From: Zoogloea sp.
Lineage (GTDB): Bacteria; Pseudomonadota; Gammaproteobacteria; Burkholderiales; Rhodocyclaceae
Direction of reading: 5' to 3'
Assembly (NCBI GenBank): GCA_016703645.1
Contig: JADJBR010000007.1
Coordinates: forward strand, 682,001-746,000
Length of the DNA: 64,000 nucleotides
Shown here: piece after piece, positions 54,038 through 62,232 of the stretch
Numbering within the stretch: position 1 is the stretch's first letter
Layout of the letters: each line of letters starts with the position of its first letter
The notes under the pieces: model-generated
Told to the model about the DNA's origin: nothing
The model's input: only the letters and a program-made list of their open reading frames with translations
Databases searched by the model: none
Translations under genes and position numbers: made by a program

Positions 54038-54472
54038 GTGACAACCGAGATCCGCTTCTATCACAACGCCCCCGACCGCCTGCGGGTCGCCTGCGTGCTG
54101 AGCACCAAGGCACGCGCAGGCGGGCACCGGATCTCGGTCTTCGCGCCGGATGGCGGTATCGCCCGCCAGTTCGATCAGATGCTGTGGGGCCTCCAGCCCC
54201 TCTCCTTCATTCCCCACGTCGCCGCCGACTCGCCCCTCGCAGCCGAAACCCCTGTGGTGATCGGCAGCCGCCTCGACACCCTGCCCCACGAGGACGTACT
54301 GATCAATCTCGGCGATGAGCTGCCCGATGGCTTCGAGCGCTTTGCGCTGGTGCTCGAGATCGTCGGCCCCACCGACCCGGAACGCCAGGCAGCCCGTGGT
54401 CGTTACCGGCACTACAAGGAGCGCGGCTACACCCTTAGCGCCCACGATCTGGCCCAACGGAGCGGCGAATGA
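54038..54472 (+). CDS. holC: DNA polymerase III chi subunit
   Basis: Subunit of the clamp-loader complex that contacts single-stranded DNA-binding protein. 144 residues from the GTG at 54038. Recognisable: TEIRFYHNAPDRLRVACVLS, KARAGGHRISVFAPDG, LWGLQPLSFIPHVAADSP, ETPVVIGSRLDTLPHEDVLI and RYRHYKERGYTLSAHDL. It lies 19 bases after pepA and overlaps the next gene (ATGA). The pepA-holC-valS order is widespread in proteobacteria. Confidence 0.93.
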   Translation: MTTEIRFYHNAPDRLRVACVLSTKARAGGHRISVFAPDGGIARQFDQMLWGLQPLSFIPHVAADSPLAAETPVVIGSRLDTLPHEDVLINLGDELPDGFERFALVLEIVGPTDPERQAARGRYRHYKERGYTLSAHDLAQRSGE

Positions 54473-54924
54473 ACACCCCCCGAAACCCCGAGTTCGAGAT
54501 TTCCCTTGAAGACGAGGAAGCCGACTCCGGCCGAAACCACGATGACGAACCCACCGGTATTGACGGTGACGACCTCCCCGTTCTGACCGACGTGGTGGAT
54601 GAGCGGATCGAGCCCTACATCGGCGACAGCGAGCCCATCATCCTGGAGCCCATGCGGACTGAAGCGGAGCTTGCCCACACCGCCCCCCCGGCTGGCATCA
54701 CCCAGCCTCCAGGCGATCTGGCCGAACGTCTGGTCACCCTCGACACGGCCATCAGCCGGCTCATCGAGGACTGGGTGGCCAACGAACTCCCGCAGCTCGT
54801 CTCCCGCGAGCTTGACGATCTGGCCGAACGTTTGCGCGTAAAGGCCAGCGCCCACCTCCGCGCGACCCTCCAGCCCCTCATCTCCGCCGAGATCGCCAAC
54901 ACCCTCGACGACAACGAGGGCTGA
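54469..54924 (+). CDS. DUF2486-like protein of unknown function
   Basis: A 151-residue acidic, cytoplasmic protein. The segment [20 protein letters not shown] resembles the PVLTDVV motif of DUF2486 proteins found between holC and valS in other betaproteobacteria (from memory). The N-terminal 35 residues are acidic and probably disordered. The C-terminal 60 ([20 protein letters not shown], then [20 protein letters not shown]) form an amphipathic helix likely to self-associate. Its start overlaps holC. Function unknown. Confidence 0.78.
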   Translation: MNTPRNPEFEISLEDEEADSGRNHDDEPTGIDGDDLPVLTDVVDERIEPYIGDSEPIILEPMRTEAELAHTAPPAGITQPPGDLAERLVTLDTAISRLIEDWVANELPQLVSRELDDLAERLRVKASAHLRATLQPLISAEIANTLDDNEG

Positions 54925-54985
54925 ATTCACCCCTTGCCACCGCCCCCCGCCAAGTCTTCCCGGCGGGCGGGGCGGGTGCATCCGC

Positions 54986-54991
54986 TATAAT
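54986..54991 (+). promoter_or_regulatory. Candidate -10 box for valS
   Basis: TATAAT lies 28 bases before the valS ATG at 55020 and after a GC-rich stretch with no clear -35. It supports the ATG at 55020 rather than the TTG at 54999, which would be close to the transcript start. Confidence 0.45.
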
Positions 54992-55019
54992 CCGCGTTTT
55001 GCCTTCAAAGACAGACCCC

Positions 55020-57896
55020 ATGGAACTGGCCAAGAGTTTCGAGCCGGCGGAGATCGAACGCCGCTGGTATGAGCACTGGGAGACGAGCGGCTATTTCGCC
55101 GCCGGTCTCGACCGCAGCAAGCCCGCCGACCAATCCTTCTGCATCCTGCTGCCGCCGCCCAACGTCACCGGCACCCTGCACATGGGTCACGGTTTCAACC
55201 AGACCATCATGGACGCGCTCACGCGCTACCACCGGATGCGCGGCTGGAACACCCTGTGGCAGCCTGGCACCGACCACGCCGGCATCGCCACCCAGATCGT
55301 CGTCGAACGTCAGCTCGACGCCCAGGGCATCTCCCGCCACGACCTTGGCCGCGAGAAGTTCCTCGAAAAGGTCTGGGAGTGGAAGGAATACTCCGGCGGC
55401 ACCATCACCCAGCAGATGCGCCGCATGGGCACCAGCCCCGACTGGAGCCGCGAGCGCTTCACCATGGACGCGGGCCTCAACAAGGTGGTCACCGAAACCT
55501 TCGTGCGTCTGTACAACGAAGGCCTGGTCTACCGAGGCAAGCGCCTGGTCAACTGGGATCCGAAACTGCACACCGCCGTGTCCGACCTGGAAGTCGTCCA
55601 GGAGGAGGAAGACGGCTTCATGTGGCACCTGAGCTACCCGCTGGCCGACGGCAGCGGTAGCCTCACCGTGGCCACCACCCGCCCGGAAACCATGCTCGGC
55701 GACACCGCCGTGATGGTGCATCCGGAGGATGAGCGCTACGCCCACCTGATCGGCAAGACCGTACGCCTGCCCCTGGTGAACCGCGAGATCCCGATCATCG
55801 CCGACGAATACGTCGACCGCGAGTTCGGTACCGGCGTGGTCAAGGTCACCCCCGCCCACGACTTCAACGACTACGCCGTCGGCCTGCGCCACGGCCTGCC
55901 GATGATCATCGTGCTGACCCTGGAAGGCACCGTGCCAGCCGCCGGCAGTGTGGTCACCCAGGGTGTGGTCAGTGGTAGCGCGCCCCTACCCGCCGACCTG
56001 GCCGGCCTGGACCGCTTCGAAGCCCGCAAGCAGGTGGTGGCCCAGTTCGAAGCCCTCGGCCTCCTCGGCGAGGTCAAGCCCCACAAGCTGCAGGTGCCCC
56101 GCGGCGACCGCACCGGCGTGGTCATCGAGCCGATGCTCACCGACCAGTGGTTCGTGGCCATGTCCAAGCCCGGCGAGGACGGCAAGTCCATCACCGAAAA
56201 GGCACTGGAGGTCGTCTCCTCCGGCGAGATCAAGTTCGTCCCCGAGAACTGGGTCAACACCTACAACCAGTGGCTCAACAACATCCAGGACTGGTGCATC
56301 TCCCGCCAGCTCTGGTGGGGCCACCAGATTCCCGCGTGGTATGGCGAGAACGGCGAGACCTTTGTCGCCCAGAGCGAGGAAGAGGCCCGCGCCCTGGCCG
56401 ACAAGGCCGGCTACAGCGGCGCCCTGAACCGAGACCCGGACGTGCTGGACACTTGGTACTCGTCCGCCCTGTGGCCCTTCTCGACCCTCGATTGGACCTC
56501 CGAATACCCGGAGAAGTCCAACGACGCGCTGGACCTCTACCTGCCCTCCACCGTGCTGGTCACCGGCTTCGACATCATCTTCTTCTGGGTGGCGCGCATG
56601 GTCATGATGACCAAGCACATCACCGGCAAGATCCCCTTCAAGCACGTCTATGTGCACGGCCTCATCCGCGACGCCGAAGGCGCCAAGATGTCCAAGTCGA
56701 AGGGCAACGTGCTCGACCCCATCGACCTGATCGACGGCATCGGCATCGACGCCCTGGTGGCCAAGCGCACCACCGGCCTGATGAACCCGAAGCAGGCCGC
56801 CAGCATCGAGAAGAAGACCCGCAAGGAATTCCCCGAAGGCATCCCCGCCTTCGGCACCGACGCCCTGCGCTTCACCTTCGCCAGCCTCGCCAGCCCCGGC
56901 CGCGACATCAAGTTCGACATGAGCCGCTGCGAGGGCTACCGCAACTTCTGCAACAAGCTGTGGAACGCCACCCGCTTCGTGCTGATGAACGTCCAGGGCC
57001 ACGACCTGGGCTTGGAGCACAAGCAGGACGGCCCCAGCTGCGGCGGCAACGGCCCCCTCGACTTCTCTTTCGCCGATCGCTGGATCGTCAGCCGCCTGCA
57101 GCGCGTGGAGGCGGAGATCGCCCAGCATTTCGAGGAGTACCGCTTCGACCTCGTATCCAAGACCGTCTACGAGTTCATCTGGGACGAGTACTGCGACTGG
57201 TACCTCGAGCTCGCCAAGGTCCAGATCAACACCGGCAACGAAGCCCAGCAGAAGGGCACCCGCCGCACCCTGATCCGCGTGCTGGAGACCATCCTGCGCC
57301 TGGCCCACCCGCTGATCCCCTTCGTCACCGAAGAACTGTGGCAGACCGTTGCCCCGCTGGCCGGCCGCAAGGACGTGGACAGCCTGTGCCTGGCCCGCTA
57401 CCCCCAGGCCGACCTGGGCCGCATCGACGAGAAGAGCGAGGCCGATGTGGCCGAACTCAAGGGCCTGATCTACGCCTGCCGCAACCTGCGCGGCGAGATG
57501 AACATCTCCCCGGCCCAGCGCATGCCCCTGGTGGCCAGCGGCAACGCCGCGCGCCTGAGCAAGTTTGCCCCCTACATCGCCGGCCTCGCCAAGCTGTCGG
57601 AAGTGCAGGTGGTGGACGAGATCAGCACCGAGGAACTGGCCCCGGTCGCCATCGTCGGCGAGCAGCGTCTGATGCTCAAGGTGGAAATCGACATTGCCGC
57701 CGAACGCGAGCGCATCAGCAAGGAGATCGCCCGCCTCGAGGGTGAGATCACCAAGGCCAACGCCAAGCTCTCCAACGAGAGCTTCGTGGCCCGCGCCCCC
57801 GCCGCCGTGGTGGCCCAGGAGAAGGAGCGCCTGGCCAACTTCAGCGCCACCGTCGACAAGCTCAAGCCCCAGCTGGCCAAGCTCGCCGAACGCTGA
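55020..57896 (+). CDS. valS: Valine--tRNA ligase
   Basis: Charges tRNA-Val and edits misactivated threonine. 958 residues from the ATG at 55020 ([20 protein letters not shown]). Class I signatures: [18 protein letters not shown] (near residues 41-58) and [17 protein letters not shown] (KMSKS, near 553-569). The editing domain has [20 protein letters not shown]. The C-terminal coiled-coil arm is [20 protein letters not shown] through [14 protein letters not shown], as in the bacterial family. It is followed by a strong terminator. The frame is intact over 2.9 kb. Confidence 0.97.
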   Translation: MELAKSFEPAEIERRWYEHWETSGYFAAGLDRSKPADQSFCILLPPPNVTGTLHMGHGFNQTIMDALTRYHRMRGWNTLWQPGTDHAGIATQIVVERQLDAQGISRHDLGREKFLEKVWEWKEYSGGTITQQMRRMGTSPDWSRERFTMDAGLNKVVTETFVRLYNEGLVYRGKRLVNWDPKLHTAVSDLEVVQEEEDGFMWHLSYPLADGSGSLTVATTRPETMLGDTAVMVHPEDERYAHLIGKTVRLPLVNREIPIIADEYVDREFGTGVVKVTPAHDFNDYAVGLRHGLPMIIVLTLEGTVPAAGSVVTQGVVSGSAPLPADLAGLDRFEARKQVVAQFEALGLLGEVKPHKLQVPRGDRTGVVIEPMLTDQWFVAMSKPGEDGKSITEKALEVVSSGEIKFVPENWVNTYNQWLNNIQDWCISRQLWWGHQIPAWYGENGETFVAQSEEEARALADKAGYSGALNRDPDVLDTWYSSALWPFSTLDWTSEYPEKSNDALDLYLPSTVLVTGFDIIFFWVARMVMMTKHITGKIPFKHVYVHGLIRDAEGAKMSKSKGNVLDPIDLIDGIGIDALVAKRTTGLMNPKQAASIEKKTRKEFPEGIPAFGTDALRFTFASLASPGRDIKFDMSRCEGYRNFCNKLWNATRFVLMNVQGHDLGLEHKQDGPSCGGNGPLDFSFADRWIVSRLQRVEAEIAQHFEEYRFDLVSKTVYEFIWDEYCDWYLELAKVQINTGNEAQQKGTRRTLIRVLETILRLAHPLIPFVTEELWQTVAPLAGRKDVDSLCLARYPQADLGRIDEKSEADVAELKGLIYACRNLRGEMNISPAQRMPLVASGNAARLSKFAPYIAGLAKLSEVQVVDEISTEELAPVAIVGEQRLMLKVEIDIAAERERISKEIARLEGEITKANAKLSNESFVARAPAAVVAQEKERLANFSATVDKLKPQLAKLAER

Positions 57897-57912
57897 ATCC
57901 AGCGCAGCGCAG

Positions 57913-57950
57913 CATGAAAAAGGGGAGCCGACTGGCTCCCCTTTTTCATG
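57913..57950. terminator. Bidirectional terminator, valS / tusA
   Basis: A perfect stem CATGAAAAAGGGGAGCC with its complement and loop GACT, with A/T tracts giving T-runs on both strands. It lies between the convergent stops of valS (57896) and tusA (57968). Confidence 0.93.
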
Positions 57951-57967
57951 CTGCCATCCATCAACGC

Positions 57968-58198
57968 CTACTTGCGGCGCAGAAAAAACTCAAAGGCATT
58001 GTCAGGCAGATCGGCCTGGGACACCAACTCATTGCCCGTCTGCCGCGCAAAGGCGGCAAAATCCTTCGAAGACCCGGGATCGGTCGCCAGCACGTGCAGC
58101 ACCTGCCCCGGCTGCATCTCGGCCAGCGCCTTCTTGGCACGCAGGATGGGCAGCGGGCAGTTCAAGCCGCGGGCATCCACTTCCTTGTCGAAATCCAT
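57968..58198 (-). CDS. tusA: TusA-family sulfur carrier protein
   Basis: A 76-residue cytoplasmic sulfur carrier of the TusA/SirA/YeeD fold. The catalytic motif is LNCPLPILRAKKAL (CPxP, Cys near residue 14), in the family context VDARGLNCPLPIL. It accepts persulfide sulfur from a desulfurase and passes it on, for example for tRNA 2-thiolation or other sulfur transfer; which pathway is served here is not shown by the neighbours. It is divergent from the roadblock gene, with a 234-base gap. Confidence 0.92.
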   Translation of the reverse strand: MDFDKEVDARGLNCPLPILRAKKALAEMQPGQVLHVLATDPGSSKDFAAFARQTGNELVSQADLPDNAFEFFLRRK

Positions 58199-58432
58199 TG
58201 TGCAGCTCCATCATGAAAGGCATTCAAGGCAGGATTCTACCTGTTGCCGCCAATCCCGGAACACCGGGCGCACGGGCTCATCCCGCGAGAAACCGAAGCG
58301 CGAGTGTGAAATAATGACAGGCGAACATCACCCGGGACATACCGACCAGCCCGCCGCGCGGCACAATGAACCCCGTGGCTCCGCGTCAGCCAGGGAAACT
58401 CCACTCTGCCCATTTCTCCGAGGTATTGCACG
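58199..58432. promoter_or_regulatory. Divergent tusA / roadblock-operon intergenic region
   Basis: 234 bases, no open frame I would support. GAGG at 58420-58423 is a likely Shine-Dalgarno sequence for the roadblock gene. The AT-richer GTGAAATAATGAC around 58304 could be part of a promoter for the seven-gene operon, but no -35/-10 pair is convincing. Confidence 0.35.
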
Positions 58433-58798
58433 ATGCGCTCCAACATGCTTCAAACCGTTCTCAACGACCTCAATGGCACGTCTGCGGACATCGAGGCCTC
58501 GGCCATCATTTCATCCGATGGCCTGATGATGGCGGCCCTGCTGCCCAATACCGTCGACGAAGACCGGGTTGGTGCCATGAGCGCCGCCATGCTGTCCCTC
58601 GGCGACCGCACGGCGCGGGAACTCTCCCGGGGCAACCTCGACCAGGTGCTGATCAAGGGCGAGAAGGGTTATGTGCTGATGGTCCAGGCCGGTGCGGATG
58701 CCGTGCTCACCGTGATGGCCAAGCCCAATGCAAAACTCGGGCTGGTGTTCCTTGACGTCCGCCGGGCCGCTGATGCCATCGGCCGCATCCTGGGCTGA
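58433..58798 (+). CDS. Roadblock/LC7 domain protein (MglB-like)
   Basis: A 121-residue, single-domain cytoplasmic protein of the roadblock/LC7 fold. The pattern is IEASAIISSDGLMMAALLPN (strand-turn-strand near residues 21-40), VGAMSAAMLSLGDRTARELS (central helix near 46-65), DQVLIKGEKGYVLMVQAG and DAVLTVMAKPNAKLGLVFLD (near 90-109). In MglB and similar proteins this fold acts on partner Ras-like GTPases, as GTPase-activating protein or exchange factor. A Ras-like GTPase lies 3 kb downstream in the same run of genes, so that partnership is likely. First gene of the operon. Confidence 0.92.
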   Translation: MRSNMLQTVLNDLNGTSADIEASAIISSDGLMMAALLPNTVDEDRVGAMSAAMLSLGDRTARELSRGNLDQVLIKGEKGYVLMVQAGADAVLTVMAKPNAKLGLVFLDVRRAADAIGRILG

Positions 58799-58811
58799 CG
58801 GACATCCGGCA

Positions 58812-59279
58812 ATGGATGACATGGTCGCCAGCAACGACGCCTGTTCCGCGCATCTCCTCACCTTCGCAGACGGCACCCGGCGTCAGGTTTACGTGACGAG
58901 CGTCGAAACGCCCTACCCCCGCGGCAAGCTCATCGTTTCCCGCACGGACACGCGCGGCATCATCACCCAGTGCAATCCGTCCTTTGTGGACATGTCCGGC
59001 TATCCCGCGGCCGAGCTGATCGGCCAGCCCCACTGCATCCTGCGCCACCCCGACATGCCCGCCGCCGCATTCCGCGATCTCTGGGATACCGTCCAGTCCG
59101 GGCGTCAGTGGAACGGCTACGTCAAAAACCTTCGCAAGGATGGCGGTCACTACTGGGTTTATGCAACCGTGGTCCCCAACGTCCGCGACGGCATGATCGT
59201 CGGCTACACCTCGGTGCGGCGGGAGCCCTCCCGCGACAAGGTCGCCGCCGCCGAAGCCCTCTATCGGGAAATGCGCTGA
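58812..59279 (+). CDS. Stand-alone PAS protein, Aer-like
   Basis: 155 residues; no kinase, cyclase or chemoreceptor domain. The PAS domain spans about residues 40-140 and closely follows the Aer-type pattern: RGIITQCNPSFVDMSGY, ELIGQPHCILRHPDMPAAAF, then RDLWDTVQSGRQWNGYVKNL and GGHYWVYATVVPNVRDG followed by GYTSVRREPS. In Aer this PAS type binds FAD and reads redox state, so a flavin is a reasonable guess. The N-terminal 38 residues are unlike Aer. It starts 13 bases after the roadblock gene. Output must be through protein contacts, probably with operon partners. Confidence 0.9.
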   Translation: MDDMVASNDACSAHLLTFADGTRRQVYVTSVETPYPRGKLIVSRTDTRGIITQCNPSFVDMSGYPAAELIGQPHCILRHPDMPAAAFRDLWDTVQSGRQWNGYVKNLRKDGGHYWVYATVVPNVRDGMIVGYTSVRREPSRDKVAAAEALYREMR

Positions 59280-59281
59280 CC

Positions 59282-60028
59282 ATGGCCTTCAACTTCACCG
59301 TAAGCCCGAGCTTCCCCAACGAGCGCATTTCCGACTGGTACATTTTCAACACGTGGATGCAGCGCAGCCTGGATCTGCCCATCCACCTGGAGCTTCACAA
59401 CGACTTTGGCGCCCAGCGTCAGGCCATCGCAGCGGGCAAGGTGGACATGATCTATGCCAACCCCTTCGATGCATCGCTCCTTGTCCGGGAACAGGGCTTC
59501 CGTGCGATCGCGCGCCCCGAAGGCAAACCCGATGAAATGGTCATCGTCGTGGCGGCCGACAGCCCCACACAGGCCGTGCCCGACCTTGCGGCCGGCAGTC
59601 GCATCGCCTGTGCCGACGATCCCTGCGTCAACACCATCGGGCGCATCCTTCTCGAACCGGCCAACCTCGACGGCACCAATACAACCGAACTGCGCCGCGA
59701 GACCTACATCCAGGTGGCCAAAGCCCTGCTCCGCGGAGATGCCGACCTCGGTTTCATGCCCGTGGAAGCCTTTGAGAGTCTCTCATCCCTGGTGCGGCGC
59801 GACTTGAGAGTCCTGGTTGCCAGCCAGATCCAGGTGATCCACCATGCCTTCCTGATCGGCCCAATCCTCTTTGAACACGCGACCGCCATCACCGGGCTGC
59901 TGCTGTCCATGCATCAGTCCGACAAGGGTCAGGCCATGCTCACGGCACTGGGCGCCCAGCGCTGGCAGGCATTGGAGCAGGAAGACGTGGAGTTCATGAT
60001 CGACATCATCTCCACGCTGACCACGTGA
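59282..60028 (+). CDS. PhnD-like binding protein without signal peptide
   Basis: 248 residues, starting at the ATG two bases after the PAS gene. The fold is that of phosphate/phosphonate ABC-transporter binding proteins: FNTWMQRSLDLPIHLELHND, IAAGKVDMIYANPFDASLLV, REQGFRAIARPEGKPDEMVI and LLRGDADLGFMPVEAFESL. It begins MAFNFTVSPSFPNERISDW with no signal peptide or lipobox, so it should stay in the cytoplasm. No permease or ATPase genes accompany it. It therefore looks like a ligand sensor in a signalling operon, not a transport component. The ligand is unknown. Confidence 0.87.
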   Translation: MAFNFTVSPSFPNERISDWYIFNTWMQRSLDLPIHLELHNDFGAQRQAIAAGKVDMIYANPFDASLLVREQGFRAIARPEGKPDEMVIVVAADSPTQAVPDLAAGSRIACADDPCVNTIGRILLEPANLDGTNTTELRRETYIQVAKALLRGDADLGFMPVEAFESLSSLVRRDLRVLVASQIQVIHHAFLIGPILFEHATAITGLLLSMHQSDKGQAMLTALGAQRWQALEQEDVEFMIDIISTLTT

Positions 60029-60498
60029 AGCCCTTCCTGATTGATCCCGATGCCCCCGGGCGCATTCGCCCGCCGGCCCCACCGGCAGTCTTCGGGCTGC
60101 CGGTGCGCACCCTTGGCATCGCCTCCCACTGGTGCAGCCCGGCCACAGGGGCCTTGCTGGCTGCCGAGGTCGGGCGTCGGCCCCGCAACCTGCACACCCA
60201 TCTGCAACGGATCTCCCTGTGGGCAGACCTGGATGACAGCGCTGCCGTCACGGCGGCAATCGTCGATTTCTGGATCGTCCTGGGCCCCTGCGGCAGGGCT
60301 CTGCGCCAACGTCTCCTGCAGCGCCACGCCGCCACCCTAGCCGCTGCCGGGCTGGCCGACTACCTGAGCGCGCGTCTTGAGCCCGGCCTGGACAGGCATG
60401 ACCCACAGGTCGCCTGCCCCGGCAGCGTCCTGGCCAGACCGGTCGAGGGCAGCCTCCGGTTCATGCGCCACTCTGCCACCGCAACGGATCTGCCGTGA
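60025..60498 (+). CDS. Hypothetical protein of the GTPase operon
   Basis: 157 residues; not recognised. It starts at a GTG that overlaps the preceding stop (GTGA), and its own stop overlaps the next GTG in the same way, so it is translated in step with its neighbours. Pro-rich N-terminus (IRPPAPPAVFGLPVRTLGIA), then an all-helical middle (LHTHLQRISLWADLDDSAAV, RQRLLQRHAATLAAAGLADY). No membrane helix, signal peptide or enzymatic motif. Probably a scaffold or adaptor, by context only. Confidence 0.72.
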   Translation: MKPFLIDPDAPGRIRPPAPPAVFGLPVRTLGIASHWCSPATGALLAAEVGRRPRNLHTHLQRISLWADLDDSAAVTAAIVDFWIVLGPCGRALRQRLLQRHAATLAAAGLADYLSARLEPGLDRHDPQVACPGSVLARPVEGSLRFMRHSATATDLP

Positions 60499-61682
60499 CC
60501 CCCTCCAAGGCCGCGCCCCCGATGAGCGGAACCTGCGCCCTCCACCTGCTTCACGTGGGCAGCATGGACGCAAGGCTTATCGGACTGTCCATCGAGCGCC
60601 ACTGGACGCGCGCCGTACATCTCGTCAACACCCTCGAAGAGGCGCACGTCGTGCTGGTGGATTGTGATCGCCCCGGCATCGAGGCTGCCCTCGAGCGTCT
60701 CGCCGGAAGTCCGCGGATCGGAATCGTCTATTACGCCTTTCACCCCCGCGACCACGCCTCGCGCTTTCACCCACGGCCCGTCCTGGGCAAGCCGCTCAAT
60801 CTCGAGTCCTTGCCGGTGACGCTGGCCCAGGCCAGGGCCGACGCGTCGCGCCTGATCGCTGCGGCGCCACCGCGGGCACCGACGGCGCGCCAACCCCCGC
60901 CCCACCCGCACACCGCGCCACACCAGCAGCCGCCCATGCCCCCGGCGCCGCAGGGCCAAGGCCTCATGGGCGAGGACGAACGGGATTTCTGCGGCGCCAT
61001 GGATGACATACCGGCCGCGCCGGGCGGGACACTGCCCGACAAACTCTTCTTCAACCCGGATGATTACCTCGTCGGCCGCCTGCACAAGGCCCTTGCCCAG
61101 GCCGGTGCCAGCGGGCGCCCCCATGTCATCGCCGGCTTGCAGCGCCTCATCGGCGTCCAGTCCCGGCCGCAGCCCATCTGCGTCACAGCCTTCCGCGAGA
61201 ACCAGTTGCGCCCACTGGCGATGACGCAGCTCCCCGAGGCGACCGGGCGCATTGTCAGCACACCGATCATCGACGATGCCGCAAACACCCTGGTCCATTT
61301 CGCCGCTGAGGACTTTCTCTGGAATGCCGCGGCCTGGGCCGCCCGGGGACGCCTGCCCAGCGGCACCAATCCCTATCTGCCGGTCCGACTCCGGGCCTGG
61401 CCGAACTTCACAAGCGCGTGCGTTTCGCCCCACGCCCTGCGAATCGTCGCCCTATGGACCCGGGTGCCGGCCAGTCCGGTGGACATCGCGACACGCCTTG
61501 GCATCCCGCATCGCTACGTTTTCTCGGTATATTCGGCAGCCCATTTTGCCAATCTGCTCGACACAAGTTTCCAGCCCGAGCAGACTGCTGCCGCGTCGCC
61601 GCCCGCTCCGCCCATGGCCGAACGCCAGGCACGCCCCTCAATCCTTTCCCGAATCCTCAGAAAGCTCCGCGATGCGGTCTGA
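60495..61682 (+). CDS. Receiver-like / winged-helix-like protein of the GTPase operon
   Basis: 395 residues. The N-terminal 125 resemble a response-regulator receiver: LHLLHVGSMDARLIGL, an acidic strand end VVLVDCDRP near residue 55, and a late KPLN where receivers have their conserved Lys-Pro. Not all phosphorylation residues are evident. A Pro/His linker follows (about 130-165). The C-terminal domain (about 170-370) is unrecognised but ends in a helix-turn-helix-like stretch, RIVALWTRVPASPVDIATRL then GIPHRYVFSVYSAAHFANLL, like a winged helix. A basic tail (SILSRILRKLRDAV) ends it. Likely a signal-integrating partner or DNA-binding output. Confidence 0.72.
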   Translation: MTPSKAAPPMSGTCALHLLHVGSMDARLIGLSIERHWTRAVHLVNTLEEAHVVLVDCDRPGIEAALERLAGSPRIGIVYYAFHPRDHASRFHPRPVLGKPLNLESLPVTLAQARADASRLIAAAPPRAPTARQPPPHPHTAPHQQPPMPPAPQGQGLMGEDERDFCGAMDDIPAAPGGTLPDKLFFNPDDYLVGRLHKALAQAGASGRPHVIAGLQRLIGVQSRPQPICVTAFRENQLRPLAMTQLPEATGRIVSTPIIDDAANTLVHFAAEDFLWNAAAWAARGRLPSGTNPYLPVRLRAWPNFTSACVSPHALRIVALWTRVPASPVDIATRLGIPHRYVFSVYSAAHFANLLDTSFQPEQTAAASPPAPPMAERQARPSILSRILRKLRDAV

Positions 61683-62232
61683 ACGTGCCCGCCACAACAA
61701 GATCATCTTCTCCGGCACCGTTGGCGCAGGAAAGAGCACTGCGATCAACGCTCTCAGCGACATTCCGACTGTCAGCACCGAAGCGGTCGCCAGCGACGAC
61801 ACCGCCCGCCTCAAGCGCACCACCACCGTCGCCATGGACTATGGCGTCCTCAACCTGCCCGGTGGCGAGAAGGTCATGCTCTACGGCACCCCTGGTCAGG
61901 AGCGCTTCAGCTTCATGTGGGACATCCTGTCTGAAGGCGGGATCGGCCTGATCCTGTTGATCAACAACGCCAATACTGCCCCCCTGAAGGATCTGGAAGG
62001 CTATCTGGCGGCATTCAAACAGTTCATATCCGGCACGGCCGTGGCCATCGGCATCACGCACATGGACCGGGCACCCGAGCCCGGCCTTGATGCCTACCGC
62101 AGTCACCTGATCGCGCTCGGAATCACACCGCTGCCTGCCGTATTCCGTGCCGACGCCCGCAAGCGGGAGGACGTGGCCATGCTGGTCAAGGCGCTCTTGT
62201 ATACCCTCAACCCCGGATTGAGCGATGCTTGA
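61672..62232 (+). CDS. Small Ras-like GTPase (MglA-like)
   Basis: 186 residues from the ATG at 61672, overlapping the previous gene by 11 bases. G1/P-loop: FSGTVGAGKSTAINAL (near residues 13-28). Switch I: TARLKRTTTVAMDYG. G3: LYGTPGQERFSFMWD (near 78-92), where the usual Asp of DxxGQ is replaced, as in MglA-type and related bacterial GTPases. G4: IGITHMDRA in place of NKxD. No lipid-anchor motif or membrane helix. The GTPase would switch between GDP and GTP states under control of the roadblock proteins encoded in the same operon. Family certain, biological process unknown. Confidence 0.92.
   Translation: MRSERARHNKIIFSGTVGAGKSTAINALSDIPTVSTEAVASDDTARLKRTTTVAMDYGVLNLPGGEKVMLYGTPGQERFSFMWDILSEGGIGLILLINNANTAPLKDLEGYLAAFKQFISGTAVAIGITHMDRAPEPGLDAYRSHLIALGITPLPAVFRADARKREDVAMLVKALLYTLNPGLSDA

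Noticed and set aside
58970-59281. An upstream start for the PhnD-like protein giving about 350 residues
   Set aside because: The extra 104 residues lie entirely within the PAS gene in another frame, are Arg/Pro-rich and lack a signal peptide. The ATG at 59282 gives the family N-terminus.
61252-61671. An upstream start for the GTPase at 61252
   Set aside because: It would overlap the preceding gene by about 430 bases and add 140 unconserved residues before the P-loop.
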